DNA of 64,000 nucleotides, from contig NW_005194951.1 of assembly GCF_000372725.1 (NCBI RefSeq), forward strand, positions 274,104 through 338,103, in the 5' to 3' direction. This DNA is from Emiliania huxleyi CCMP1516 (lineage: Eukaryota; Haptophyta; Isochrysidales; Noelaerhabdaceae). Made by a program: the position numbers and the translations under genes. Below the pieces are notes generated by a model that saw only the letters and a program-made list of their open reading frames with translations, was not told the origin of the DNA and did no database searches. Below are positions 34,906 through 46,682 of the stretch, in pieces (the first letter of the stretch is position 1; each line of letters begins with the position of its first letter).

Positions 34906-36390
34906 ATGGACGCCTTCGACATCCTCGGCCTCAGCCCGGCCGCCACACAGCAAGAGGTCCGAGCCGCATACCGAAGAGCGTCTCTCAAGACCCATCCGGA
35001 TCGCGGTGGCGACGCGGCTGCCTTTCGCAGCATCGCGGACGCCGCCGACGCCATTCTAAACGGCACTGTGAGCGACCCACAGCTCACCGCCCCAGAAGCC
35101 GAGAAGCGGCTCGACGTCATCCGCGCCCTCCTCCGGCGAGAGCAATCCACTGTTACCGTCTGCGAGCGACGCGCCTCCTGCGGTGCCGGCGATTCGCCGA
35201 TCCTGCAGCCAGAAGATGGCGAGTCTCTGCTGTGCTGCTGCCTGCTCGGCGAAGCTTTGGCAGCAGGCACGTCAAAGGGGCGGCTGCTCGTCGAGACCCT
35301 GAACCACGGCCAGGCCGGAGCAGAATGGCTCGCTGTGGCGCTCGGGCGGCCCATCTTCGCCGTGAGCGCGCCGCCGCCCGAGGCGGGCATCCCTCCGATG
35401 CTGGTCGCGTCCGTCGCCGGCGAGGCGACCGTGGTGGACGTCTGCAGCGGCTCGCACCGCTCCCTCTCACCGGACATCTTTGGCACGCTTCACGCCGAGT
35501 CAGTGGCGGCTCTGCCGCACGCGGGAGGCCGCCCGGCGCTCTCCGCTGCGTTCACCGTCGGCGGCGGCGGCGCTGCGGCGGCGGCGGAGGGGGAGGAGTC
35601 CGAGCTCGGCCGCGTCTGCTGCCTCGAGATTTCGCTCGAGATGTCGCTCAGCGACGCCGACTCGCGCGACGGGGCGGCGGGCGGCTGGCGCTGCCTCGCG
35701 CTGTGGGATGTCGAGGTCGAAGCGCCCGTCTTCGCCGTCGCGAGCACGGTGGGAGGCGGTGGCGGTGGGGTGGTGGCTGCCGCGTGCGCGGACGGAGTCC
35801 TCCACCTCCTGTGCGCGGGGAGCGGTGCTCTGCTGGGCAGGCTGCGCGTCGGCGGAGGCGAGCCTCTCTACGCGGTCGCCTTCTCTCCCTCTGGCGGCGC
35901 GCCGCCCCACCTCCCACTCGAGGCGCCGCCGCCTGAGGCCGCATGAAGAGCCGCGCCTGAGTAGGGGCGCGCTTGTTGCTTGACGATAGGCCTGCTCGCG
36001 GCCTCGGGGTCGTCGGAGGAGATCAGCGTGCTGGCCGTGCCGGGCCTGACGGCGCGGGCGCGGCTGCGGCTGCCTCGCGGCGCCGCGGCCGAGTGTGCGC
36101 TCAACACGGCCACGGTGCTCGCGCTGTGCTTCCGGGACGAGGAGTCGCTCTTCTCGGGCGGCTACGACGCGGCGGTGACGGTGTGGAGGCTGCCGCCGCC
36201 GCCAAGGCCGCGCGAGATCCGCGACGCCACCGCCGAGTGCCTCACGTGCCCTGCCGCCGCGTCTTGCTCTCGGGCGAGGCTCAAATCCGCCGTCGTTGGG
36301 AACAGCGACAGGGGCGGTGGGCAGTGTCGATCCGCACCTCCGCGCCAGGCCCAGGAGCAGCACCGAGGTGCAGCCGCCCTGGAGTGGTGA
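34906..36390 (+). CDS. J-domain (DnaJ-like)/beta-propeller protein
   Basis: Exons 34906-35896 and 35990-36390 joined by a 93-nt GC-AG intron. Residues 1-65 form a J domain: MDAFDILGLSPAATQQEVRA, YRRAS, the HPD motif in KTHPDRGGDAAAF, then helix IV. The remainder reads as degenerate WD/beta-propeller blades (VVAAACADGVLHLLCAGSG, LYAVAFSPSGG|LLAASGS, ATVLALCFRDEESLFSGGYD with AAVTVWRL). The splice restores a classic blade, VAFSPSGGLLAASGSSEE. The last ~50 residues after VWRLPPPP look non-homologous, so a further intron near 36190 is possible and the end is provisional. Such proteins recruit Hsp70 to clients bound by the propeller. Confidence 0.7.
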
Positions 36391-37554
36391 AAGGGGTGTT
36401 ATCTTAGGGCACTTGGCGCGTGTCTGTGTCTCCGACAGGCATCGGCGCCGCGTGCTGAGCCCCCACTGAGCTAGAGTGCCCACAGTGTCCTAATCTAAAA
36501 TCTAAGGATTAAGTGGATTCAGACTTCGCTTTCGAGTGAGGCCAAAGTGAGTTGATGGATGGGTGAGCGAACGGTACGATCTACGAAACAGGCAATTATT
36601 GGCCGGAGAAGCACACACCAGGCGAGGCAAACGCCCGGCTGCGCTGTACAAGTAGTAGTGGGCATGGTTGCAACGTGGAGTGTTGCATCCTCACCATCTG
36701 GTTGGTGCCACGCGTGTACGCAAAAATGAATACGCGAAACACACGTCCCGTGCTCCATGTCGCGCTGCGCCTCGGCTTGGCCTGTCCGAGGGTTTCCGGC
36801 AACCCAGAGGGAAACCAGAGGGTCCCCAGCACTTTGCGTTTCCGGAAGTTTCCAGGGAAACCAGAGGGTGTTTGGTGCTCCATTCTGTTTCTCTCGAGTT
36901 TCCCTCGGGAAACTCGCGAGTTTCCCTGAGTCTGAGAGCTGGTCTGGGGCAAAATCTGGGGCAAAATTGAGGAAATCGGCACGATACCCAGGTATTTTCC
37001 AGGTATACCGGGGTTTTCCAGGTATACCCGCAAAATACCCGGTATTTTGAGAGAGAGATTTTTAGCAATACCAAACAACTCTAACACTCACACGTAATTT
37101 GGGGCCTGGAGCCCTGTTCACGCGCGCGCGAGACGTGCAGACAGGGTTGCCAGGTGAGAGCGAATGGCGCGGTTCACGCCTTGTTGTTTGTATTTTGCCG
37201 ATTTTGGCCCCAAAACAGCCTCAGACACGGCTCAGAGCCCCCCCAAAATGACGAATTCCACGGAGTTTCCCCGGGGTTTCCCGAGGAAACTAGAGGGTGT
37301 TGTAGGGAAACGAGCAGGAAACACGGAAAGGAAACCAGGTAGGGTGCGAGAGGAAACCCTCGGACAGGCCAAGCCTCGGCGGCAGAGCCCAGCTCCATGA
37401 GTTTGCCGCTTGAGCCGCTGAAACGCGAGCATGACTGAGTGTGTGCGTGTCATGTGGCTACAGCAAGTGTCCATCCGTCTGTATTATTATTAACAAGCTC
37501 TCAAAAAAGAATTCAGCAGTAAGATCAACAGAGATCGTCGGAGTAAGTCGGGCA
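36391..37554. other. Intergenic with GGGAAACCAGAGG-type and dispersed repeats
   Basis: Repeated GGAAACCAGAGGGT/GGTTTCC motifs occur at 36790-36930 and 37260-37360, partly as inverted pairs. AGGTATTTTCCAGGTAT units lie at 36985-37045 and are related to 47145-47200. The copy of the 13289 repeat is at 37081-37170. No gene is recognised. Confidence 0.6.
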
Positions 37555-40500
37555 ATGCTCTCCACGCGCTCTCGCTCCGCCGCCGCGCTGCGGGCGAGAA
37601 TACGACCGCGCGCGGCGCGCGTCGCGCTGGCGTCGGGCGCGCGCAGGTGGAAGTCTGCGATGGTGGAGTCGTACGACGAGGACGACGACGAGGACCTGCG
37701 CTTTTCGGGGCACACGGGCGGGCAGCTGGTGCACGCGTCGCTGGTCGAATGCGGCGTGCAGCATGTGTTTGGGTATTCGGGCGGCGCGAACCTGCCGATC
37801 CTCGACCAGTTCAGCGAGTCGCCCATCCAGTTCGTGATGAACCGCTCGGAGCAGTGCTGTGGGCACGCCGCCGAGGGCTACGCGCGCTCGACGGGCCGCG
37901 TGGGCGTGGTGCTGACCACGTCGGGTCCGGGGCTGACCAACATCATCACGCCGCTGCAGGACGCCAAGGGCGACTCGACGCCCATGGTCGCGCTCTCGGG
38001 GCAGGTCCCCCTCGCCGCCGTCGGCTCCGACGCCTTCCAAGAGTGCCTCGCCGTCGACTTGACTCGGCCGTGCACAAAGTGGTCGTACCAGATCAAGTCG
38101 GTGGAGGAGGTCCGCTCCGTCGTCCACGAGGCGTTCCACGTCGCCGCAAGCGGCAAGCCCGGCCCCGTCCACCTCGACCTCCCCAAGGACGTGATGACCG
38201 CGGTCCTGCGCGGAGCGGGCGTCCCCCTCCCCATGCTGCCCCCGCCGGTCACACCGTCCAAGGCCGTCCTCGAAGAGGTCGCGCGCATGCTGTCGGTCGC
38301 CGAGAAGCCGATCCTGTACGTCGGCCAGGCGAGATCGCCCGAGATCTCACCGGAGATCGCCCGAGATCTCACCCGAGATCAGATCGCCCGAGATCTCACC
38401 CGAGATCACGCGAGATCTCACCCGAGATCTCACCCGAGATCACCCGGGATCACCCCCGCTTTCTGTGTCGGCCAGGGCGCCGTCGCCGGAAGCGAGGAGC
38501 TGCGCGCGCTCGCCGCGGCGGCGAACGTGCCGGTGACGACGACGCTGCACGCGATGGGTGTCTTCAACGAAGAGGACCCGCTCTCTCTGCACATGCTGGG
38601 CATGCACGGCTCTGCCTACGCCAACTACGCCATCCAAGAGGCCGACCTCATCGTCGCCATCGGGTCCCCAACCCCCCCCCCCCCCGCCGGCCCGACACCG
38701 CACCTGGATTCGGTACTCTGGAGGTATGGTACTAGGTCGCGCTTCGACGACCGCACCACGGGCGCGCTGGCGCAGTACGCGCCGGAGGCGTCTCCGCGCC
38801 CACGCCCGGACTTTCTATTTCTTTTTTCGCAGGGCGCGTTTCTTTTTATAGGCATTCCGGGCCCACGCCGAGGGGCGAGGCGGCTTCATCCACTTTGACA
38901 TTGAGCCGTCGCAGTTTGGGCACACCTCCTAGAGACCTCCTAGAGACCTCCTAGACACCTCTCTAGACACCTCCTGGACACACCTCTACACACCTCCAGA
39001 CACCTCCCAGACACCTCCCCGACACCTCCTCGACACCTCCCAGACACCTCCCAGACACCTCCCAGACACCTCCCAGACACTTCCCAGACACCTCCTACAC
39101 ACCTCCTAGACACCTCCCAGACACCTCCCAGACACCTCCTAGACACCTCCCAGACACCTCCTAGACACCTCGTAAACACCTCCTAGACACCTCCTAGACA
39201 CCTCCTCGACACCTCCGAGACACCTCCTGGACACCTCCTCGACACCTCACTTCCTAGACACCTCCTAGACACCTCCTAGACACTTCCTAGACACCTCCCA
39301 GACACCTCCAGACACCTCCCAGACACCTCCCAGACACCTCCCAGACACCTCCCAGACACTTCCCAGACACCTCCCAGACACCTCGTAGACACCTCCTAGA
39401 CACCTCCTAGACACCTCCTAGACACCTCCGAGACACCTCTCTAGACACCTCCCCAACACCTCTCTACACACCTCGGCCACACATTTCTTGTTTTCGTAGG
39501 CGCGTGGTGCAGCCGACGGTGGCGGTGCCGGGAGATTGCGTCGCGGCGATGCGGCTGCTGCTGCCGCTGGTGGAGACGAGGGGGAGGGAGGGAGCCGGAG
39601 ATGCGTGCGGAGTAGGCGATGCGGATGCTGCTGCCGCTGGTGGAGAGGAGGGAGCGGTCCGAGTGGCACGCGCGTTGCAGATCGCTCAAGGCGGACTTCC
39701 CCATCTCGTACAGTACACGAGGATGAGTAGTCACAATCATACTCATACTCATCATATTAGGCGGACTTCCCCTTCTCGTACACGAGGATGCCCGACGGCC
39801 GGATCAAGACGCAGCAGGTGATCGAGGCCCTCAACTTGGGCTTCAAGCCGCAGCGCGAGAAGCTGGTCGTCGCTACGGGTGTCGGGAACCATCAGATGAT
39901 GTCGTGCCAGTTCTTGCGCTGGAGCGAGCCTCGCTCGATCGTCTCCTCGGGCTCGCTTGGCACGATGGGCTTCGGGCTGCCGGCAGCCATCGGCGCACAG
40001 GTCACCCCCCACCCCACCCCCTCCCCACTCACACCCCGCCCCCCCTACACCCGTCCCCCCTTACACCCCCCCACTCCACCCACCCGCCCTACCCCTCCCC
40101 CCTCCCCTCCCGCCCACTCCCCTGACCCCGCGTGGCCGGACAAGCGCTCGTTGGAGGCCGCGAGGTGAGCCGAGGCGACCCCGAGGCGACCCCCGACCCT
40201 TACGCTGCGACGCGCAGGTGGCGCAGCCAGACAGGATCGTGCTGCTGGTGGATGGTGACTCGTCTTTCAACATGACCCTGCACGACCTCGGCACTGTCAA
40301 GGAGCGCCCGCCGCCGTGCCACGACGGGCAGGATGCGGTTGTATGAGTGATGTGATCTGCCATGCGTGGTGTGTGCTAGGAGCACCAGCTGCCGATCAAG
40401 ATGGCGATCATGAACGACGGCGCGCAGCAGATGGTCAAGGTCTGGCAGAAGCTCTTCTTCGACGGGCGGCTCGTCGCCACCGACAACGTGAACCCCGACT

Positions 40501-40995
40501 ACGTCGCCCTCGGGGAGGCGTACGGCTTCGAGTCCTTCTCGGTCGACAACGTCGACGACCTCCCCGCCGCCGTCGAGCGGTTCGTCAACGCGACAGGGCC
40601 GGTGACTGCAAGAGCCGCCCCGTCGCCTCGCCTCCCCTACCCCCCCCTCCTCCCTCCCCTCCCTCCGCCCGCGCCTCCCCCGTCCACACCCGGCCCCCTA
40701 CACGCCACCCACCCCCCCCACGCCCCCCTCTCCTCTCCTCCCCTCCCTCCCTCCGAGCCAGCCCACGAGACGGTCCGTCGGGGAATATTGGGCCCCCCCC
40801 CCCCCCCCCCCTCTCCCCCCTCTCCCCCTTCTCCCCCTTCTCTCCGGGCAGGTGCTTTGCGACTTCCGAGTGGTGCCCGACATCTGCCTCCCGATGGTGG
40901 CGCCAGGCAAGGGGCTGCAGGAGATGTTCCTGCCCGGATCCATCTCCTTCGACGACGAGCAGATGCCAGAGATGACTGGAGACGCGCCCAGCTGA
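37555..40995 (+). CDS. Acetolactate synthase (acetohydroxyacid synthase) catalytic subunit, 10 exons
   Basis: Exons 37555-38328, 38476-38663, 38736-38787, 38852-38919, 39500-39545, 39616-39690, 39761-40000, 40218-40301, 40380-40601 and 40852-40995 give 630 residues with consistent phases. An Arg/Ala-rich organellar leader ([17 protein letters not shown]) is followed by the ThDP N-domain [15 protein letters not shown], the catalytic Glu in [20 protein letters not shown] and [16 protein letters not shown]. The central domain contains [16 protein letters not shown]. The C-domain has [17 protein letters not shown], the Mg/ThDP motif [25 protein letters not shown] and ends EMTGDAPS. It condenses pyruvate in branched-chain amino-acid synthesis, probably in the plastid. 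Introns 1, 3, 4, 5 and 6 are GC-AG and 2, 7 and 9 GT-AG. Intron 8 starts GA if VK is kept. Several introns start with a copy of the next exon. Confidence 0.93.
38329..38475 (+). repeat. CGAGATCTCACC minisatellite filling ALS intron 1
   Basis: About ten short units of GAGATCGCC or CGAGATCTCACC fill this intron. The exon end TCGGCCAG recurs at the intron end (TGTCGGCCAG). The same motif occurs at 5428-5455, 18170-18245 and 52616-52643. Confidence 0.9.
38920..39499 (+). repeat. CACCTCCTAGA minisatellite filling ALS intron 4
   Basis: Roughly 45 units of CACCTCC(T/C)AGA with variation fill nearly the whole 580-nt intron, which ends TTCTTGTTTTCGTAG. The same unit, in either orientation, is the core of introns in the FMO, DUF1995 and sulfatase genes. 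Confidence 0.95.
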
Positions 40996-41879
40996 GGAGG
41001 GCGGCGAGGGCGCACGCCCCTCGGCACGCCCCTCCTCGCCGCCGCGCAAGCGCGGCCCAGAGACGGAGCAACGACGTGGGTCGCTGAGAAGCAGACAGCT
41101 CTCAGCTACAGTAGAGTTCCCCTCTCGGCCTCGCTGAGCTCCGTCGGTCTCCGCGATCTTTGAGAACGGGGTTTGACCCCCACCCCCTTTCACCTACTGA
41201 TAATATGTTATTCGGTTGACCACTCTTCTGGTGCATGTTTTTTATTTTTGCCACACAATAAGACCGGGCTCCGGCTCCGCGGGGGAGCGAGACGCTCAGC
41301 ACCACGCAGGCTCCGGAGAGCGCGAGCGGCGCGGGCGGGGGGGCCCCCGCGGCCCGCGCGGCCGCGCCGCCAGCGGGGACACACTCTTCACTCCCTCTCG
41401 AGGAGACACTCTCGACTTTTTTATCATAACTCTTAACGGGGTTTGCCCCTGTGCTAGTGCTATCACGCACCAGTTTATGTTTATGGGCGGCACTCTCGAG
41501 AGAGGGAGAGAGCGGTGCGCGATCAATTACCGCCACACACCGGCGCACAACCCCGCGAGCGAGCCCAAGCGCCCGACTGAAGGCGCGCGACAACCAGAAC
41601 CGACATGCACCATTCCTTGCGACAACCACCATTGTCGGCAGGAGTGACAGCACCATGCAACGCGAGAAAAACCAAGAGAGCGAGCGAGGGAGTGAGAGGA
41701 GTGAGAGACGGGGAGAGACGGGGAGAGAGGCGAGCACGCCCGCGCTAGGCCCGAGACAAAACCAGCCTCTGCTCGCAGGTTCAAGCTCGCAGGCGCTGCT
41801 CGGTCGCGGCCCGCCGGCGCCCGCCGGCGCCCCGCTGCACGGGCTCGCGCCTCCGAGAGCGGTCGCGCTGCCTCTCTCC
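40996..41879. other. Convergent intergenic region
   Basis: Lies between the ALS (+) and protease (-) 3' ends. Open frames on both strands here are Arg-rich shadows of GC-rich DNA. No gene or RNA is recognised. Confidence 0.5.
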
Positions 41880-43060
41880 CTAGGCTGGTGCGTTGTCGCT
41901 TGTCCAGACGAGCTCGCTGTCGAAGCCGCACCCCGATGAGCCCCCTTTCCGGGCACAGTTGCCTTCGAGCTCCTCCTTGGTGCACAGCCGCGCTCCTGCG
42001 TTTTGGCAGATGGATTCAGCGACGCTGAAGGACTTCGATGAGTGGCAACCGCTCACGTCTGACGCGGCCCAAACGTCGTTGCATCGGCTGTTCGAGAACC
42101 CTTGTAGGTTGACGTCGGAGCAGCACCGCACCTCGTGCAGCTCGCTCGTGTCCGCCCATTTGCCTCCGCCCTCGCCGTTGCACCTGTTCCTCCGTCCGCA
42201 CTCGACCCAATACTGCAGCTCCGGCGCCGGGTCCAGGCAAATAGGGTTCAACAATTTGCACGATGCGCCGTCCCAGACCTCAATCAGATAGTTGCAGTCG
42301 GCCGGAGAGGCACCGCCGGGAGAGGGAGACGGCGACGGCGAGGGTGACGGCGACGGCGATGGGGAGGGCGAAGGGGAGGGACTGCAGACCGCGCCGTCCG
42401 TCTTTGCGCAGATCCAGTCGGTGTACGCCTGCACGCGCGCGTACACGCCCGGGTAGCCCGCCCCGGCGCAGCCGATGCCCCAGCTCACGACGCCGACCAG
42501 GGTCCGCTCGCCCGAGCTGTCGATGCCAAAGAGCGGCCCGCCCGAGTCGCCCTGGCAGCTGTCGACCCCCTCCGCGCCGGCACACACCATCGTGTCGGGG
42601 TCATAATCTTCGCCATATCCGGTTTCCCAACAGTCGGGCACCGCCGGGACAACCACGTGCTGCGCCGTGTCGGCCGCACTGCCACCTGATGAGAGCGTGC
42701 CCCAGCCGGCCGCGACGAGAGGCGTGCCTGGTTCGTGCCAGGTGCCATCTCCAGGCTGGTCGAGGTGGTCGATCGGGGCGTACCCCAACTGGCTTGCTTC
42801 CGTCAGCTTGATGACCGCAATGTCGTTTTGGAGGGTCCAGTCGTTGTAAGACTCGTGCGAGACGATCGACTCGATGTACATGGTCTCGACGCACCCGTCT
42901 CCGTCCCGCTCTGACTCTTTGTGCTGGCCGAGGTAGATTGGGTCGCCGGTGCCCCAGTAGGGCGCGCAGTGCGCGGCGGTGATCGCGTACTGGCTGCTGA
43001 TGAGCGTGGCGCCGCAGCCGCCGAGGTGCATGAGGAACTGGTACAAGCGGGGCGGGTGGC
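41880..43060 (-). CDS. Trypsin-like serine protease with C-terminal Cys-rich domain, 5' end incomplete
   Basis: Open frame to 43253, but homology begins near 43060 (LYQFLMHLGGCGATLI). Catalytic triad: His in AITAAHC, Asp in LQNDIAVIKL, Ser in CQGDSGGPLFG. Supporting motifs are VAAGWGTLSSGG and VVSWGIGCAGAGYPGVYARV, followed by TDWI. A (SP)n linker encoded by a GGGGAC-type repeat joins a ~125-residue Cys-rich domain with RCCSDVNLQGFSNSRC, ICQNAGARLCTKEELEGNC and FDSELVWTS. That module I associate with protist secreted proteins. The usual signal peptide and IVGG activation site are absent from the continuous frame. An upstream exon is expected; the intron probably ends GACGGGCAG at about 43068. 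It would be a secreted endopeptidase. Confidence 0.85.
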
Positions 43061-43336
43061 CTGCCCGTCGCAAGTTTGGTGGCGACACTTTTGGCCCGTC
43101 GGGGGAGAGAGACATGCAAACCCGGCGCCAATTCTGTGTTGACGCAATCCCGAAATCAGGAGTTTCACAGAGAACTTTTTGTTGATGCGAGCCCAGCTGA
43201 CATGATCTGCAGCGCATTCCGAGGCTCGACCAGAACGAGCGCTCCGCAGCCACTAGCTCGGGCTCCTAGGTAGGCGGATAGATAGGGGTGTGCTAGTGGC
43301 CCGCTGGCCCCGGAAGTATCCCCCCGAGAGTCTGCC

Positions 43337-43638
43337 GAGGATACCCATCACTGAGCCGACAATGCTACGGGTAGCCCCAGGGTGGCGCCCACCCCCATGC
43401 CCTGCGCGCACGTGCGCGCACGTGCGCGGGCGTAGTGCCGCGTGCGCGCACGTGCGAGGGCGTGCGCGCGCGTGCGCGGCGTGCGCGGGCGTGCGCGCGC
43501 GTGCGCGGCGTGCGCGGGCGTGCGCGCGCGCGCGTGCGCGGCGTGCGCGGGCAGGGCGCAGGCAAGTGCCTGAGGGTATGGGGGTGGGCGCCACCCTGGG
43601 GCTACCCATAGCATCGTCGGCTCAGTGATGGGTATCCC
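43337..43638. mobile_element. MITE-like element with ~62-bp inverted arms around a GCGTGCGC repeat
   Basis: The left arm, about 43337-43399 (ATACCCATCACTGAGCCGAC inside), is the reverse complement of 43576-43638 with about three mismatches (about 95%). The centre is a GCGTGCGCGG-type simple repeat. It has no coding capacity. Total length near 300 bp is similar to the element at 3888-4199, but the arm sequence differs. Confidence 0.8.
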
Positions 43639-44073
43639 GAGACCACGCAGGCCAGCGAGCGAAGGCGTAAGCTCCCTGTGAGTGAGGGAGTGAGTATTCT
43701 TGAGATACGAAACCACGACGACACACACCAGTCGACTCGCGTCGCTTGCCTCTGCTGCCTCCTTCAATGAACTGCGGAGCTATTCTCGCGTCCACACCAC
43801 ACCTGGCTCCAACGTGGACGCGGAGTCACACACCACCCAAACGCGTCCAAAGGATGTATGTATGTAGGAAGGTGAAGAACAAAGGATAGGTAGGTAGGTA
43901 GAAAAAAGGATCTCCCCTGAGTAACACACCACATTGGCAAGGAGCCCGAACCCAGTTGCTCGTTTTGACCTGGGAAGCACAGCCCCCTGAAGCATAACCG
44001 TAGATCGTGCTTTTCCCTGAGCAGCCCACCTGAAGCACGCTGCTCCGTAAATCGTGCTGCAGTCCCTGAGGCA
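43639..44073. other. Upstream region of the FMO gene with repeat fragments
   Basis: GTGAGTGAGGGAGTGAGTAT resembles 62085-62106. GTATGTATGTAGGAAGGTGAAG and GGTAGGTAGGTAG resemble the 21016/23593 repeat. No gene is recognised. Confidence 0.55.
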
Positions 44074-46682
44074 ATGCCCACAGCCAGCGATGACATCGCG
44101 TCCTTCCTCTCCACGCTGCCACGCTGCGAGATGGCCACGGCGGTCTACTGGCGTGACCTAGTCGCGTTCACCGACTCCTTTGCAACGATGGATGATCCGG
44201 TGCAGCTGCAAGCCCGTCTCATCCTGCACACAGAGCGTACATTTTCGCTGGTCGGCTCTCCGTGGGGCTGCTGCGAGAGCGCGGACAAGGACGGATCCAC
44301 CGTGACCGAGGGCCACTTTCGCTTCACCGGGGCGAAGCTCGGCGGCGTCGGCGACTTCGAGGGGCGCGGCTACGTCCGGCTGCGCGACGGCAAACTGAGC
44401 GGCCTCTTCACGATGGCGCTGAAGCTGGTCGAGCCGTCGCGAGTCGAGCCGCCGCCCAAAGAGGGCTGCGCAACGGTCCTCATCGTCGGCGCCGGCCAGG
44501 GCGGCCTCGCGCTGGCGGCACAGCTGGGCGAGCGGGGCGTGTCGGCGCTGGTGGTCGAGCGGAACGCGCGTGTCGGCGACAACTGGCGCAGCCGGTACGA
44601 GGGCCTCCACCTCCATGACCCGAGGGAGGCATGCGCGCTCCTTTTGCTGCGCACATCCACCGCCTTGTGAGGCTCGGTGGAATATGTTTTTTTTGGAGAG
44701 GCACAGGCGTGCGCGCTTCCCGGCATGCCGATGCCGGCGGACTGGCCAACCTCGGTCGGCAAGGATCGGGTGGGAGCGTACCTCGAGAAGTACAGCCGCC
44801 GACGCGGCATCCGCACGCTCCTCGGCACCGAGGTCATCGGCGGTGCCGCCACCCGCTACGACTCTGCCGCCCGCGCGTGGCGCGTCGGCGTGCGCAGCGG
44901 CGGCTCCGACGCTGAGCTCTGCGCAAGGCGCCTCGCCACGGGGCTGAGCGGGAGACTTCCTAGGCACTTCCTAGACACCTCCTACTAGACACCTCCTAGG
45001 CACCTCGTCCTCGCCACGGGGCTGAGCGGGTTCGCGTCCATGCCCGATTGGCCGCGAGACGGCTTCGAGGGGTCGCTGGTCCACTCGAGCGGCGACCCAG
45101 GGCAGCAGCGCGGCGAGGAGCCTTCCCGGAACCTTCTAGGAGCCTTCTGGGAACCTTCTAGGCTTCAAGGGCAGCAGCGAGGCGAGGGCAGCCGGCGTGC
45201 AGAGGGCGGTCGTCGTGGGCAGGCCGCCGCCTCCGTCGCCGCGGCTCTCACCGCCGCCGCCGTCTCAGCCGCCCTCTCGCCCTGCCCCTGTCCCCGCCCT
45301 CGCCGCCACCACCGAACCCGCCGCCGTCCCTGCCTCTCCGCCGCCGCCAACGCCTCCCTCGCCCCCGCCCCCCCCCCTCAGCAACACCTCCGCGCACGAC
45401 GTGGCGCAGAGCCTGCACGAGGCGGGGGTGACGCTCTCTAGGAAGCTTCGAGGAACCTTCGAGGAAGCTTCTAGGAGCCTTCTAGGCGGGGGTGCACGTG
45501 ACGCTCGTGCAGCGATCGCCGACGACCGTCATCTCGATCGCCTCGCACGCCAAGCTGCTGATGGGCGCCTTCCTCGAGGACGGCATGGGCGAGGCGGCTC
45601 GCACCGACGCGGAGATTGCTGGCTTCCACAGCAAGTCCTACCGCAGGCACGCACACTTCCGAGACGCTTCCGAGACACTTCCGAGACACTTCCGAGGCGC
45701 TTCGTAGACCCTTCCTAGACTAGGCACCTCCTGGACACTTCCTCAAGTCCTGCCGCAGGCTTGCGCGCGACAGCGCAGCGGAGGTGGTGCCCAAGTGCAA
45801 GGAGGCGGACGCGGCGCTGCACCGCGGCCTCTCCGAGGCGCATCGACTGGTAGACACCTCCCAGACACCTCCTAGACACCCCCTAGACACCTCCCAGGTG
45901 GGGCGAGGAACCTTCTAGGAACCTTCTCGGAACCTTCTTGGAGCCTCCTAGGCGGGCTTCGCGCTTGACTGGGGCGAGGACGAGTCGGGGCTACTGCTCA
46001 AGTTCCTCCGGCGCGGCGGAGGCTACTACATGAGCATCGGGGCGAGCGAGCTCATCGCAGCGGGTGAGGTCGACGTCGTCTCCGAGGAGTGTCTAGGAGG
46101 TGTCTGAGAGGTGTCCACGGAAGTGTCTAGGCAAGGTCGACGTCGTCGCCGCCGCCGGAGTCGACAAGCTCGCGCGGGAAGGCGGCGTGCCTTGGGCCCT
46201 CGACACCGACACTTCCTAGACACTTCCTAGACCCTTCCTAGGGCGTGCTCCGGGGCCACACCCCACGCGTCCTCGACATGTCGTCCGCCCTCCCCTAGGC
46301 GTGCTCCGCGGCGGCCGCACCCTGCCCTATAGACACTTCCTCGACACTTCCTAGACACCTCCTAGGCGTCGTGCTCCGCGGCGGCCGCACCCTGCCCGCC
46401 GACCTCGTCGTCGCCTGCACCGGCTACACGAATATGTCAAAGTGGGTTGAGAGGCTGTGTGGTGCGGAGGTCGCCGCCAAGGTGGGGCGCGTGTACGGGT
46501 ACGGCAGCGGGACACGAGACGACCCCGGCCCATACGTTGGAGAGCTGCGCAACCTGTGGACGCAGACTGCGGTGCCGGGGCTCTGGCTCTTTGCGGGCAA
46601 CTTCACGCAGGCGCGCTTCTACTCGGGCCTGACCAGCCTGCTGATCCAGATCGAGGAGGCGCGCCGCGCGGCAGCGGGCTGA
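44074..46682 (+). CDS. Flavin-containing monooxygenase-like enzyme, 10 exons
   Basis: Exons 44074-44628, 44707-44927, 45000-~45109, 45162-45222, 45382-45421, 45486-45646, 45759-45837, 45952-46068, 46136-46184 and 46366-46682 give about 569 residues in one phase; the third donor may be 45109 or 45112. An N-terminal ~130-residue SnoaL-like extension precedes the FAD site VLIVGAGQGGLALAAQLGER and VVERNARVGDNWRSRYEGLHL. ARHLVLATGLSGF follows. The NADPH site is RAVVVGSNTSAHDVAQSL, then VTLVQRSPTTVIS and LVVACTGYTNM. The enzyme would hydroxylate or oxidise a small substrate with NADPH and O2; the substrate is unknown. Eight of nine introns are GC-AG, 49-181 nt, filled with CCTTCTAGGA or CACTTCCTAGACACC units and mostly flanked by exon-edge duplications. 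Confidence 0.9.

Noticed and set aside
38920..39499. CRISPR-like array
   Set aside because: Units are contiguous ~12-bp minisatellite repeats without unique spacers, inside a spliced intron of ALS.
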